64,000 nt of DNA from contig NC_073694.1 of the NCBI RefSeq assembly GCF_029784165.1, positions 52,299,674 through 52,363,673 of the forward strand. The letters run 5' to 3'. The notes beneath the pieces are model-generated. The model ran no database searches, was not told where the DNA came from, and saw only the letters and a program-made list of their open reading frames with translations. Origin of the DNA: Wyeomyia smithii. Taxonomy: Eukaryota; Arthropoda; Insecta; Diptera; Culicidae. Positions 36,601-48,317 of the stretch are shown here, piece after piece (position 1 is the first letter of the stretch; each line of letters starts with the position of its first letter). Made by a program: the position numbers and the translations under genes.

Positions 36601-37300
36601 ATCTGTAGTATTTTATACTGACGGATCAAAACTCAACAGTCTAGTGGGAGCTGGAGTAACAGGTCCCGGAATCAATCTATCAGTCTCTATGGGTGGATGG
36701 CCAACCGTATTTCAGGCTGAAATTCAGGCGATTATAGAATGTAGCACTGTCTGCTTAAAAAGAAAATAAAAGCATGCAAATATTTGTATCTTCTCTGAGA
36801 GGCAAGCTGCTCTAAATGCGTTAAAATCATGTACATGTACGTCAAAACTGGTGTGGGAGTGCATTCAGCTGCTTCAACAGTTGTCTAATCAAAATACATT
36901 AAATCTTTACTGGGTTCCGGGACATTGTGGAATAGAAGGTAATGAAAAAGCTGATGAACTTGCCAGATTAGGATCTTCTAAACAGCTTATCGGACCGGAA
37001 CCTTTCTGTGGTATCTCTCCATGCTCCATAAAAATGGAATTCAGAAACTGGGAAAAAATGATGATAGATTCAAACTGGAAAAATACTATCACTTCCCGGC
37101 AATCAAAACAGTTTGTGATGCCACATGCATCAAACACACACAAAATTCTTGCTCTATCTAAAAAGACCTATGCACCTATATAGGTCTAATTACAGGGCAC
37201 TGTTCAGCCAAATATCATCTGAAAATAATTGGAAAGGCTGACAACGATGTTTGTCGTTTTTGTAATGAAAAAATCGAGTCTTCAGCACATTTATTTTGAC
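33681..37300 (+). pseudogene. Retrotransposon ORF2: endonuclease, reverse transcriptase, RNase H
   Basis: After a low-complexity Asn/Thr-rich start, the endonuclease reads VQINLHHAKGATAIL, IALIQEPW, IIGCDANAHHTVW and LDLTLC, then a stop at 34515-34517. The same frame continues to 35438 (VEWAINSFEPFKSPGMDGI) with further stops. The segment between the fingers and the FADD box is deleted or scrambled (about 35690-35740). RT motif GFADDIVIII lies near 35836. RNase H shows YTDGS and AEIQAI, but the usual third acidic motif SDSQ reads SERQ, and a stop lies at 36767-36769. It then continues LYWVPGHCGIEGNEKADELA. The protein is non-functional. Confidence 0.85.
36062..36130. repeat. Three tandem copies of a 20 bp unit
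   Basis: The unit TACACTATGGATAAGTAAG, with one linking base, is repeated three times inside the RT region of the dead retrotransposon. It is a local duplication not expected in a functional element and adds a frame disruption. Confidence 0.85.
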
Positions 37301-38199
37301 AACACGTGAGCCGTCTAGTTTTGAGTGTTATATCAGCATTTCATTGTTTACTTTATCACAAGGAATACCTTATTAGCCCTATCAGTGATAACGCAAAGAT
37401 GTGATCGGCATCTTATCCGGTACTAAAATGAACAGCGAATTGTCCTTTTCGGGATGAAATAAAAACTTGATTGAAAAATTAATATTTTCTAATGAGTTAA
37501 TTCACATTTTTAAATTTGTAAAAGTTATAAATTTTACTTCATCTCCGTGTCTCAAAACGTACTGAATTATCTTTTCCTTCAGTCATGAGCACGACATCCG
37601 AAAAAATTTCATCTCAAAATTTAAAAATTAAAAATTAAAAGTAGCTTACTATATTATTGAAAATGGTCAATCCTTGTTGAAGCGCAAAATTCGATTGATC
37701 TGATTAGTCAACGTTTATTTACTAGAAAAAATGACTGATACGCAAGCAGCCGGGTTATTTTTTCTGTAAAAGTATTCTACTTCAACTTTGCGGTCGTGGC
37801 TTTGCACACAACCCTCCTGTTATTTTTTGTCCAGCACTTTACAACAAAAGAGCAATGTTTTTCGTAAAGGGACTGTTACAGCCCTTTGAAATTTGGCTGT
37901 CTAAGGTAGTGCAGTTTATACGGCACATAATACCTAATTGGGATCATACCTAAATCAGGGGCTGAGAGTTACTTCTCATAGTAATTTTTCACTCTTTTCA
38001 GGTAATAAAAATCTGTGGAATGCTACAATAGATCTAATTTTTGGTCGCGGTAGCTAAACCCAACAAAAAGGGGGCAAAATTCGTCCTGTCCATTTTTTTC
38101 TTTTTATTTAATTAATTTTAGACATTGAAAGCATAGTCTGCAAATGCATGATCTGATTATGGATGCTTCCCAACTCAAAAGACCTTTGAAAATCATTTT

Positions 38200-39060
38200 G
38201 GGTAGGCAAAAACCCTCATTGATATTCGGCCATTTTGGGCTGTTTTTCAAAAACCGAAAGTCGCCATCTTAGAATTCAAAATGGTGACTGGGGTTGATTT
38301 TTGTCATCTGTTCATCATCTCAATCATCCTAAGCCGTTGAACGGAAAAATCAGTTGAAACATGTTTTTCATTTCTGGGGGAGGGGTGTCAAATCATCATA
38401 GAAATATTCCTTGTACTCTAAAATCCTCATTTTCAAAATATGGTCTTTTTGCCTGATTGGTTCTAAAGTTATGTGGAAATTTGTATTTCTTTTGCATGGG
38501 AGCTCTCTCTCTTTCGAAGGAGGTAGGGGTGTCGAACCACCTAAAAAACCTAAATTAATCCACCTAGCGGTCAGACCCAGCCTTTCTCATTCAAACTCTT
38601 ATTTGTAGAAATAGATTAAAATGAACGCTTCAATCCAATAAATGTATATTCACTTTTTAGGTTCTAAAATATTGATAAAAATGTTGTCCAGTCTGTCTGT
38701 CTGTTTGATCCATATAGGTTCGAAAACTACCGAACTGATCGACGTGAAAATTTGTATGAAGGAGTTTTTGGTCCCGATAAAGGTTCCTATGATAGTTTGA
38801 GACCCCTCCCTTTTCTGGAAGGGAGGGGTCCAATACAAATGAAACATACATTTCTGCACAACTCAAGAACAAATCAAGCAAATGAAACCGAATTTGGCAT
38901 GTGGATGTTTTAAAGCGTAACAAATATGTCCATATTGGTTCGACGCCCCTCCTTCTTCCAGAAGCACATGTTTCTGCACAAATTTCTGCACATCTCGCGA
39001 ACTAATCAACTAAATGGAACCATATTTGGCAGGTGAATGTTTTTAGTGGTAACAAATATG
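38200..39060. repeat. Dispersed copies of two mosquito-type repeat units
   Basis: This region mixes an inverted copy of the AAGATGGCGACTTCCGG unit (near 38260) with copies, in both orientations, of a second unit marked by GAAATTTGTGTTTCAT and CCCCTCC...GAGG motifs (near 38440-38550, and inverted 38790-38910). Open frames here are not genes. Confidence 0.6.
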
Positions 39061-39079
39061 TTCCATAATCGACCTTAGG

Positions 39080-39970
39080 CAACATTTTGCATTGTAAGAT
39101 GGCAACTTCCGGTTTCTGGAAAACAGCCAAAAATATCCGGATAAAGAATGAGGAGGAGGAGCTAAAATCGACCACAGATACCATTTTGAATTCTAAGATG
39201 GCGACTTTCGGTTTCGGAAAAACAGCGGCAAACGACCAAATATCACCCAATATGGGTATTTCCGGAATCTTAATGATGCACTGGAGCCACAAATCGACTA
39301 CAGACACCATTATGAATTTTAGGATGGCAACTTGTGGTTTCTGGAAAACAACCAAAAATGGCCGATTTCCGTCTAACATGAGTATCTCCGGATCTAGAAT
39401 GATACACAGCAGCTGAAATCGATTACAGACCTCATTTTGGACCTCAGGTTGGCGACTTCCGGTTCCTGGGAAACAGCCGAAAATGATCGAATTACACCCA
39501 ATATGGGTGTTTCTTCAACTAGAATGACGCTCAGAGGCCAGAAATTATCCTAAATACCATTTCGAAATCCAAGATGGCGACTTCCGGTTTGTGAAAAATA
39601 GTCTAAAATAACCAAATACCATCCAATATTAGTATCTCTGGAATCAGAATAATGCAATGAGCTAACAATTGACCTCAGGCACCATTTTGAATCGCTAAAT
39701 GGCAACTTATAGAAAACAGTCGAAAATGACCAAATAATACTCAATATGGATATTTCCGTAATCGAGAGGATGCATAGAAACCAAACATTGACCCTTGACA
39801 CCATTTTGAATTTAAAGACGACCACTTTTAGTTTCTGGAAAACAATCAAAATAACTAAATACCTCCCAAAACGAGTATTTCCGGTGTCAAATTGATGCCA
39901 GAAAATTTGCTGAAAATGACCGAATACCACCCAATATGAATATATTCAGAATTAAGGTGATGTACAGAAG
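39080..39970. repeat. Tandem array, ~125 bp unit, about 7 copies
   Basis: The marker CCATTTTGAATTCTAAGATG recurs in variant form at about 39083, 39181, 39306, 39432, 39559, 39682 and 39801, giving steps of 98-127 bases. Each unit also carries AACCAAATACCACCCAATAT-like and GGGTATTTCCGGAATC segments. Copies are 70-90 percent alike by eye. A short stretch of the same unit recurs at 58390-58700. Confidence 0.8.
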
Positions 39971-40559
39971 CCAAAAGTCGAGGACGTTGTCATTTCGATA
40001 AAACCAATCATTTCAAACGATTTGTTATTTGACTTTGATCATATCCTATGGCCGACTCGTCGTGCATTTTCAGACTTCGAACACATCGCTAGGAATCAAT
40101 GAATTTGGAACGTTCAAATCGTACGATACCACATTTAATTTATGTTGAGGCCACATATATCGAGAAGAGCAGGTATAGTTTTAACTAGTCTTTGAATTTC
40201 TGTTTTTTCCTTTTGAGCCACATATCAAATTGTTATGAAGTTTGTTATTTGTAAGTTCGAGAAATGACTCGTTCGTATGACACTAGTTATGTTCAAATAA
40301 GTCATGTAATCTTTGAGATAATAGACTTTCGTTGTTTTATTAACAATTTAATACATAATGGTTGCTTAAGTTCGATTATAATGAAATGAAATGAGAACGT
40401 ATAGGGCAGCCAAACTTTGAAACCACGTGTTCAATCATAATTCATCAGTTAACCCTTTACTAACCTGTTCATCTGATAATACAATTGATCAAATCGGTTG
40501 TATACTTTCTGAGATAATGAAGTTTCGTGATTTTCGCATTCTGGTACTTTACAGACGAA

Positions 40560-41600
40560 GTTACAGTCCGATTACATTGAAATTCAATAGGGTGTTATGA
40601 GGCAGCTAGACCTTTCATTTGACATTAATTTCGTGGAAATCGGTTCAGCCATCTCTGAGAAAAGTGAGTGAGTTTGAGTACCCGATCAGAAGAGCATAAC
40701 TAAAAAATTACAAAATTCTATCAACGGAAGATACAAATAACATATTTTGATACGATTTAGTATTTTCCCATTTGCTTTGGATAACAAAGATGAATCTGAA
40801 TGAGTTATAATAACAAATCATGAAATGGAGTTGTTCTGAAACAAATCTAAAAATTTTTTCGTCTCTATCAAAACCTGTTGTTTATAACAATGATTGTTAT
40901 TATAATGTTCTATTTGCTATCTCATTTTGTTAGAAAACTGATACGTTAGTAACAAAGTTTGATATGGGTTTGATATTATTAGAATATTTTTTGTTATAAT
41001 TTCTGTTATTTTAACACCTTACGGTATCAAAATTATAACACAACCTGAAAGGTTTTTCACATAACAAACTAACAGCCTCTGTTACATTTTTGTTTTGGCT
41101 TTCTGATCGGGTAGTCTTCGGAATATGTTCCTTTTCATAGCTGGATTTCACATTTTTAAACATAACAGGCAAAGTAATAGTCCGATTGCAAAACAAATCA
41201 ATAGGGTCTTATGGGGCAACTAGACCTTCCATTTGACACTGATTTTATGAAAATCGGTTCAGCCATCTCTGAGAAACATGAGTGAGATAAAACACTCTTC
41301 AGAACACGTTTCTTTAAATAACTTCTGAACCGCAAGTTCAATCTTCATGAAACTCAAAAGTTAAGGGTTTTTTAAGCAGCTCATTCATTTAAAACCAATT
41401 TTGTTAAAATCGATTGTGTAGTTTCTGTGATAATGATGTTTCGTGATTTCCCAATTTTTTAACATAACCTCTAAGATAAAAATCCGATTGCAATAAAATT
41501 CAATTGGGTCTTATGGGGCAACTAGACCTCTCATTCGCAATTAATTTCATGAAGATCGGTCCAGCCATCTCTGAGAAAATCGAGTGAGATTGGGAGAGCG
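40560..41600. repeat. Three direct copies of a ~110 bp repeat
   Basis: A segment containing TTATGGGGCAACTAGACC, ATCGGTTCAGCCATCTC and GAGAAAA is present at about 40578-40690, 41183-41290 and 41487-41590. Similar bits lie at 40300-40500. The last copy leads directly into the CA-rich microsatellite. Confidence 0.75.
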
Positions 41601-41604
41601 TTAC

Positions 41605-41656
41605 ACACACACACATATACACACACATACGCACACACACACACACACACACATAC
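41605..41656. repeat. (CA)n microsatellite
   Basis: An ACACAC run with interruptions (ATATAC, ATACGC) of about 50 bp. It is followed by GCTCAGCTCGTCAAACTAAG and CAGTGATTGCTATACCTTTC, which I recall as a frequent combination in Aedes repeats. Confidence 0.9.
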
Positions 41657-41779
41657 AGAAAATGCTCAGCTCGTCAAACTAAGTCGATTGATATACGATA
41701 TTCGACACTTTGGAGCACTTTTATACCTTTGGTTTTTCCAGTGATTGCTATACCTTTCTAGGAGAAAGGCAAAACGTGT

Positions 41780-42530
41780 CTTGCCCCCTAAAACTTTCTA
41801 ATGCCAAATTTGGTTCCATTTGCTTGATTAGTTCTCGAGTTATATAGAAATTTGTGTTTCATTGGTATTGAACCCCTCCCCTTCCAGAGGAGGGAGGGGT
41901 TTCGAACTACCACATAAATATTTCTTGCTTCTTATCACTTGTCAAATTTGGCTTTATTTGCTTGATTAGCTTTCGAGTTATGCACAACCTTGTGTTCAAT
42001 TCATATGGGACCTCTTTCTTCCAGAGGAGGGAGGGATGTCAACCCTCCATTGAATATTTCGTGCTTCCAAAAACTCTTACATGGTAAATTTAGTTCTATT
42101 TACTTTATTAGTTCTTGAGTTATGCAGAAATTTGTGTTTCATTTGTATTGAACCCCTCCCTTTTAAAGGAGAGAGGGTTGTCGAAGCACAATATGAATAT
42201 TTCCTGCTCCCAAAAACTTCCACGTGCAAAATTTGATTCCATTTGCATGATCAGTTCTCGAGGTATGCAGAAGTGTGTGTTTTATTTTTATGGGACCTTT
42301 TATTCCAGAGGAGTCGAACCACCATAGAAAAAATTTTTGCTTTCGAAAACCTCCTCATGCCAAATTTGGTTCCATTTGTTTGATTATTTCTGGAATTATG
42401 CAGGAAATGGTGTTTCGTTTGTATGGTAGTCTTCCTTTCCGAAAGATGGGAGGATCTCAAAGCACCAAAATAACCTTTCTCGGCCCCAGAAATCCTGACA
42501 TACAAATTTTCACGCCGATATGCTGATACG
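41780..42530. repeat. Tandem array, ~140 bp unit, 5 copies
   Basis: The marker CCAAATTTGGTTCCATTTGC followed by TTGATTAGTTCTCGAG recurs at about 41802, 41943, 42085, 42226 and 42361 (steps of 135-142). Each unit contains a CCCCTCC...GAGGGAGGGG palindrome-like core. Inverted copies lie at 38790-38910. Confidence 0.82.
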
Positions 42531-42591
42531 TTCTTGAGTTGAATCGTGATTTGCGGAGGCCAACTTATTTTTTATATAGATGTTTTCGGTA

Positions 42592-42970
42592 CAGTCAGGT
42601 TTTTGTTACGCGGGGGATACGTACTTCTTAAAAAAAACCGCGGTAATTCGAAAATCCGCGTATAAAAAACCTTATTATTTAAAACATTTGCGTAAAAAAA
42701 CCACGTTAATTAACAAAACCGCGTAAAGTAAATCAGCAAAAAGGACTTGAGAAAAACCCGAGATGCTCTAAAACCAGTATTTAAAATTGTCCTCTTTGAC
42801 GGTCATTCCAGATCTTTCGGAGGGCGGAGGGTTTATTTTAACTAAGTCTTTTACTAAATAAACACTTAGACGTTTTTGGTTTCAAACCCACGTTAGTTCG
42901 AGAATTCGCGAAATTTTTTTGAATTACCGCGGTATCCCGTAAAAAACCGCGTTAATTAAAAAATCCGCCG
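42592..42970. mobile_element. Pogo-type MITE, right end lost
   Basis: It starts CAGTCAGGTTTTTGTTACGC after a TA (42590-42591). Motifs CCGCGGTAATTC near 42639 and, inverted, GAATTACCGCGG near 42922 indicate two arms. The right terminus does not reach a matching CCTGACTG, so that end is truncated or diverged. Confidence 0.45.
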
Positions 42971-43149
42971 TATACTTTTCATTTAGCTTCTGAATTTTGA
43001 TATTCGTTATCGGTTTATTAGTGATTTAAGGATTTGCACCTAAGTATGGATTTAGGCTAATTAGCATTTCGAATCTACAGGGTTTCAGTGTCATTAAACT
43101 AAGTATAAAATTTAAGGATATGAAAACTTGAAATTTCCAGAAACGAAAA

Positions 43150-44130
43150 TTTGCACATATCAGCAGCACCTTCCGTTGAAAAATTCCAAGAGCGTTAAGG
43201 TCCTCGCGAGAAGCGTTGTAGTCTCGATTCCGTAGAGGACTACCGGTCTTATCAGGGTTTTGAACAGCATCAACTGCGTGCGTCGTCGCACTCGACCCGA
43301 TCGGAGTGGATGCGTCTGGAATTCTTTACTGGTGTTATTGTCGGCGAACCCTAAATACACGAACTCGTCGACCACCTCTAGCTCATCACTGTCTACAGAG
43401 ACTTAAGTTGGGAAGCTGATGTTGTTTTCATTGGCATGTATTTCGTTTTCGACGCATTTATTCGCAGGCCGATTCGTCCGGCTACAGCTTTCAGTCAGGC
43501 TTAAGTTTCCTCCTCTGTCGCAAAGTTACATGTGATGATGTCGAAGTCATCGGCGAGGCCCAGAAGCTGAACTGACCTTGTGGAAATCGTGCACCTCGTG
43601 TCGCTGCTCGCCCTCCGGATCACACCCTCAAGGGCGATGTTATACAGCAAACAGGAAAGTCCATCACCTTGTCTTAACCTTCTGCGCGATTCAGCACATA
43701 ACATACCACATCATGATCTGCATGATCTGCCATAGCTGTGCTCGATCGACTGTATCATAGGCCGTCGTGAAGTTGATGAAGATGTGATGTGTGGGCACGT
43801 TGTAATGGCGACATTTCTGTAAGATCTGTCGGATTTAGAAGATCTGTTCCGTGGTGGCGCGGGCTCCCATAAAGCCGCTTGGTGCTGACCAAAACCACCT
43901 GTTTACAGATGATAACGACGGAACAGAGTCTATGAGAGTATTTCGTAGGCGACATTGATGAACGAGATACCTCGGTAGTTGCAGCACTTCAGTTTGTCGC
44001 TCTTTTTGTAGATGGGGCAGACGGCTCCCTCCATCCACTTATCTGGTAATTTTCCCCTTTTCCAAATCCTGGAGATGACCCATTGCAGCACTCTAGCCAG
44101 CGCCTCTCTCTTGTTTAAAAAGCTTGCTCG
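43150..44130 (-). pseudogene. Non-LTR reverse transcriptase remnant (minus strand)
   Basis: Reading the minus strand from about 44130: PDKWMEGAVCPIYKKSDKLK and CCNYRGISFINVAYEI (RT palm start), then RQGDGLSCLLYNIALEGVIR and SVQLLGLADDFDIIT, where GLADD replaces the usual YADD. Later come RVRRRTQLMLFKTLIRPVVL and YGIETTTLL near 43290-43240. Several stops and frame changes separate these pieces. The clade is uncertain (RTE- or CR1-like). Confidence 0.75.
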
Positions 44131-44139
44131 GCCGTTCGG

Positions 44140-44573
44140 CTTTAGGATTGTAGGAATTGGGATTTAGGATTGCAGGCTCTTGAAATTTGAGGTATTTCAT
44201 GATTTCAGGACTTCAGTAATTTACGATTTAGGTTTTTTGAAACTTCTAATTTCTGGATTCTAGATTCTTCGTGGTTCTGTGGTTAGCGATGTCGGTCGGC
44301 AAGCTCTCCACACGGTTGTGATGTCGGGCTCGAATCTCGACCAGGTCGAGGATCTTTTCGAGCTGGAAATTTTCTCGACTCAGCACAGAAGCACGGTGTA
44401 TCGTTGTGCTTATCCTGCAACATGCAAAATGTACCAAAAACAATATCGATAACAAATTCTCTCAACTAATCTAGTTGATCGAGACCGCTATTGAACCCTC
44501 CAGGCTAACGTTCGATATTGTAGGTTCTCAAGATTATCGGATGTTGGACTAAAGGGTTTTAGAATTAGAACAT
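44140..44573. repeat. Cryptic-simple GGATT/TTTAGGA-rich sequence with a SINE
   Basis: Imperfect repetition of words such as AGGATT, TTTCAGGA and GGATTTTAG. The same texture recurs at 46984-47140, 47510-48317 and 50340-50640, so it was probably a single tract before insertions divided it. A SINE lies at 44265-44470. Confidence 0.55.
44265..44470 (+). mobile_element. tRNA-derived SINE
   Basis: A box-like TGGTTAGCGATGTCGG near 44279 and B box GGGCTCGAATCTC (44326-44338) are separated by about 45 bases, as in a tRNA promoter. A non-tRNA body follows to about 44470. It differs in sequence from the other SINEs in the window. Confidence 0.65.
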
Positions 44574-46983
44574 TTAAGAGCCAGTTCGCGAGAGGCGCAA
44601 CCGCATGTTGTTTTGATGTTCTCCGATTGGGCTGAAATTTTCAGCAATTGTTTGTCTATTCAAGGTAGGAAGTTTTGCAAATTTTCAATTTTTTCATTGA
44701 GGTTAAGTGGGGTAAAACGGCCATTGAAAATGATATGTCCAAAAACATCCAAATTCTAAAAAGTGCAATAACTCCTGCTAGACTTGATGGATTTTTCTAA
44801 AAATTTGTGGTATTATTCTACACTAAGAGTACTTCAAAACGCATGGCAACAATATAGGGTAACGAGGTAAATTGACGAAAAAAACGCATTTTTCTTTTAA
44901 AAATTGTCAATTTTCAGGGTCATCCTACTCTTTTCAACATCGCTAGAAAAAATATCTGAATATGGCGTTTTGTAGAGCAGCCCAAGAGCTTTAATGTCAT
45001 GTATAAGCCAAGTGTGCCAAATGGGGTAAAACGGCCCTAGAAGGTTTTTTCCAAAAAACTGTCAAAATCACTAGAATCACTTTAGTTCCTGCTAGACTTA
45101 AAAGATTTTACTTGAAATTTGGATTATCACTGTACCTTACCAGAACTACCAACTCTACCAGAAGATACGCAATTTGGGGTAAAACGTTACTTGAAGATTT
45201 TTTTTCGAAAAATGCCGTCAAAATCACCAAAACTGCAATAACTCGGGTTAGACTTGATAATTTACTGATATTTTAGATACGAACTTAAGGGTAAGATGAC
45301 ATAAGTGACAAATAGAATTACATGACGAAAAAAAATATTTTTCTTAGAAAATACTTGGCGAATTTCAGGGTGCTATTTCTTCAACAAAAAACAGTCCAAA
45401 ACCCGAAGTTAGCATTTTATAAAACAACTAAAGAGCTTTTATTTGATATGATATTCGATGCATCATTTGGAAACTGACTAAAAATGACTGAACTTTTTCT
45501 TGACTTTTTCACTAGGTTTCAAGAAAAGCATCGAACCCTGTAAAAGACAATATCGATGAGACGGTTGCTGAAAGACTGCAATATTTCGAGTTTTGTTAAA
45601 GCAAATGAAGTAAGTTATGGTGTGAGTTTAATGTTTATCTTTTTAATTTGATTGTTTTTAAATTTGATTGAAATCTTTTTAATTTGATTATTTTTAACTT
45701 AATTGTCATCGGTCTCATTCTTCGCTTTTTCCTGAGTGTTGGCAAAAAAAGTCGGGTTATTCTGGTTGCTGTTGTATCAACAAAAATGAACAATCATTTT
45801 GAAAAATCACGACTTCGAACATTAATGCTTAACAATTTTATTTTTACTCATGATGTTCTTCAACGTTCATCAAACGCTAAGTTTTGCATACATAACTATT
45901 GCAGAGAATCGTGCAAATAACGATTTTATTTGCTCCACGGATAAGTAGGAACTCGGTTGGAATTATTTATTTTCGCGACCATCATGTCGATAATATCTTT
46001 ACCTTGTTTGAAGCTTTTCGTGAAGTCAAGGAAAACTTTAGTCATTTTTAGTCACTTCCCAAAAGACGCATCTGGATATTATGCCAAATAAAAGCTTTGT
46101 AGTTGTTTATAAAATGCTAACTTCTGCTTCTGGATCTTTTCTGTAGAGAAAATAGCACCCCGAAAATCGCTAAGTATTTCTCAACAAAAATATTTATGTT
46201 CGTTATGTAAATCTATTTGTCTTTTTTGTCATCTTGCCTTGTTCGTATTAACTTAGAGTAATTATCTAAATTTTCAGTAAATCTATCAAGTCTAACCCGA
46301 GTTCTTGCAGTATTGGTGATTTTGACGGCATTTTTCGAAAAAAAAAAATCTTCAAGGAACGTTCTACCCCGAATTGCCTATCTTCTGATAGAGTAGGTAG
46401 CTCTGGTAAGGTACAGTGATAATCCAAATTTTCAGTAAAATCTTTTAAGTCTAGCAGAAACTACAGTGATTCTAGTGATTTTGACGGTTTAAAAAAAAAA
46501 CTTTCTAGAGCCGTTTTACCCCATTTGGCACACTTGGCTTATACATGACATTAAAGCTCCTTAGTTGCTCTACAAAACGCCATATTCAGATATTTTTTTC
46601 TAGCGATGTTGAAAAGAGTAGGATGACCCTGAAAATTGACAATTTTTAAAAGAAAAATGCGTTTTTTCGTCAATTTACCTCTTTACCCTATATTGTTACC
46701 ATGCGTTTTGAAGTACTCTTAGTGTAGAATAATACCACAAGTTTTTAGAAAAATCCATCAAGTCTAGCAGGAGTTATTGCACTTTTTAGTATTTGGACGT
46801 TTTTGGACATAACATTTTCAAGGGTCGTTTTACCCCACTTAACCTCAAAGAAAAAAATTGAAATTTTGCAAAACTTTCTACCTTGAATAGACAAACAAAT
46901 GCTGGAAATTTCAGCCCAATCGGAGAACATCAAAACAACGTCCCTCAGAAAGGCGGTTGCGGCTCTCGCGAACTGGCTCTTAA
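44574..46983. mobile_element. Large fold-back element with ~0.95 kb inverted arms
   Basis: The left arm (44574-45512) and right arm (46019-46983) are reverse complements over nearly their whole length, starting at TTAAGAGCCAGTTCGCGAGA on the left and its inverse on the right. By eye the identity is about 85-90 percent with small gaps. Each arm contains three spaced copies of TGGGGTAAAACG. The 506 bp centre (45513-46018) has a 78-codon frame (45684-45920) that I do not recognise. No transposase is seen. Target duplications could not be made out. Confidence 0.88.
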
Positions 46984-48317
46984 GAACTTCGGAATTTTTG
47001 AGTTTTGGAATTTTACGAATTGAAAATTATGGATTTTGGCATGTTGAAATCTCAGGAATTCTAGGATGTTCAGGATCCTATAATTTTATAAGAATGAAAG
47101 CAACGATAATCTCAGTTTTTGGGTTTGGACCAGTTCAGCATTTTGGTTTTTTTTTTTTATTCTCGCTTATTTTCCGTCGGTCTAGTTTCGCCACTGTTGT
47201 TGTACCAATCACAGACGCCCGAAGAAGCGACTCCACTCAGGACCCTAACTTACGACCCGTTGGTTAACGGACCGGCGCCATTGGCCTTACTTCCTCATGC
47301 GATAAAAGGCGTGATCTCGAAAATTTTTCGTCTCAGAAAATCTCCCGGTGTCGGCTAGGGTTATATCTAAACCAGTTGGGTCGGTTGTGAGTGGATCACG
47401 CCACCCGATATCTTTCGACACCTATGTCAGCGTTGGGATTCGAACCCAGGTCACCAGCGTGCTTGACAGAGATGTTACCTACTACGCAAGGCCCCCACTA
47501 TATTTTGGGATTTTATTATTTGAGGATTTCGGATCATAAGAATCCTGGATTTGTAGTCTTTTAGGATCTCATAACTTTAGTATTACAAGATTCCAAGAGC
47601 TACGAATTTTGGGGACTCGAGTATATCAGAATGTTAGGATGCTCGGATTTTGAACTCTAAAAAAGTTGAGAGATTTTGGAATGCAAAGGTTTGAGGACTA
47701 AGGGAATAAAATCCCTTTACATCTTTGTAGTTTTTGATTTTAGAGTTTAGAGTATAAGTTTTTGGGGTTTTTTAAAAAAAATTTGGCTCTTTAAATTTTA
47801 GTCTTGCAAGCTCATAGTAATTCAGAATAACAAGACTTAAGGGTTTCAAGGGTTGTTTAGGTTGTTAAGGGTTGTATGATTTATGGCTTTGAGATATTCA
47901 GATTTTAAGATTAATATAAGGATTTCAGGATTTTGGTACTATGAAATTTCGGGATTCAGAGTTTTTAGGATCTATGATTTCAGAGTTTAAGAATATTAAG
48001 ATTTCAGTATTTCATGATTTTTGAATTTTCGTGTTTTAGGTTTTTACGGTTTACAGAAGATAGGATTGCAATTTTTTAGTTTTATGGATCCTAAGGTTTG
48101 GAATCTTAAGATTTTCGATTTTTGATTTTCGAATATCTGGATGCTAGGTTCTCAGGACCATATGATTTTATGATTTTGAAGTCCTAAGAATCCAGATCTA
48201 GAGAGATCAAGTTTCCGGGATTTTTGCATTGTGGGACTTCAGGGTCTTTGCATTGACATTTGAGATATTCAAACTTTTTATTTTAGGTTTTTGAGCTCTT
48301 TTGAACTCTTTTACTTG
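46984..48317. repeat. Cryptic-simple tract with inserted SINE
   Basis: Short words GGATT, TTTTAG and ATTTCAGG recur in irregular order over most of the stretch, with no stable period. The tRNA-headed SINE at 47150-47505 interrupts it. I see no coding sequence. Confidence 0.6.
47150..47505 (-). mobile_element. tRNA-derived SINE (minus strand)
   Basis: On the minus strand a perfect B box GGGTTCGAATCCC (complement of 47435-47447) lies about 45 bases after CTTGCGTAGTAGGTAAC, an A-box-like sequence. A body of about 280 bp follows, containing the GATCCACTCACAACCGACCC segment. The T-rich far end is at about 47150. Confidence 0.72.

Larger units (their letters stand above)
32788..37450 (+). mobile_element. 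Decayed LOA/I-group non-LTR retrotransposon
   Basis: In order: part of ORF1 (32788-33270), an APE-type endonuclease (from about 33920), a reverse transcriptase with FADD box (35181-35998), RNase H (about 36600-37000), and a Cys-His segment CRFCNEK...SSAHLF (about 37247-37297). This order, with RNase H after RT, is typical of LOA and I-group elements. The 5' end is truncated inside ORF1 and there are multiple stops and deletions, so the copy is dead. Confidence 0.88.

Noticed and set aside
38411..39930. Several 65-126 codon frames on both strands
   Set aside because: They fall in tandem or dispersed repeat units and repeat the same peptides with changes.
41605..41656. CRISPR-like or regulatory array
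   Set aside because: Simple CA microsatellite; no spacers. No CRISPR is expected in a eukaryote.
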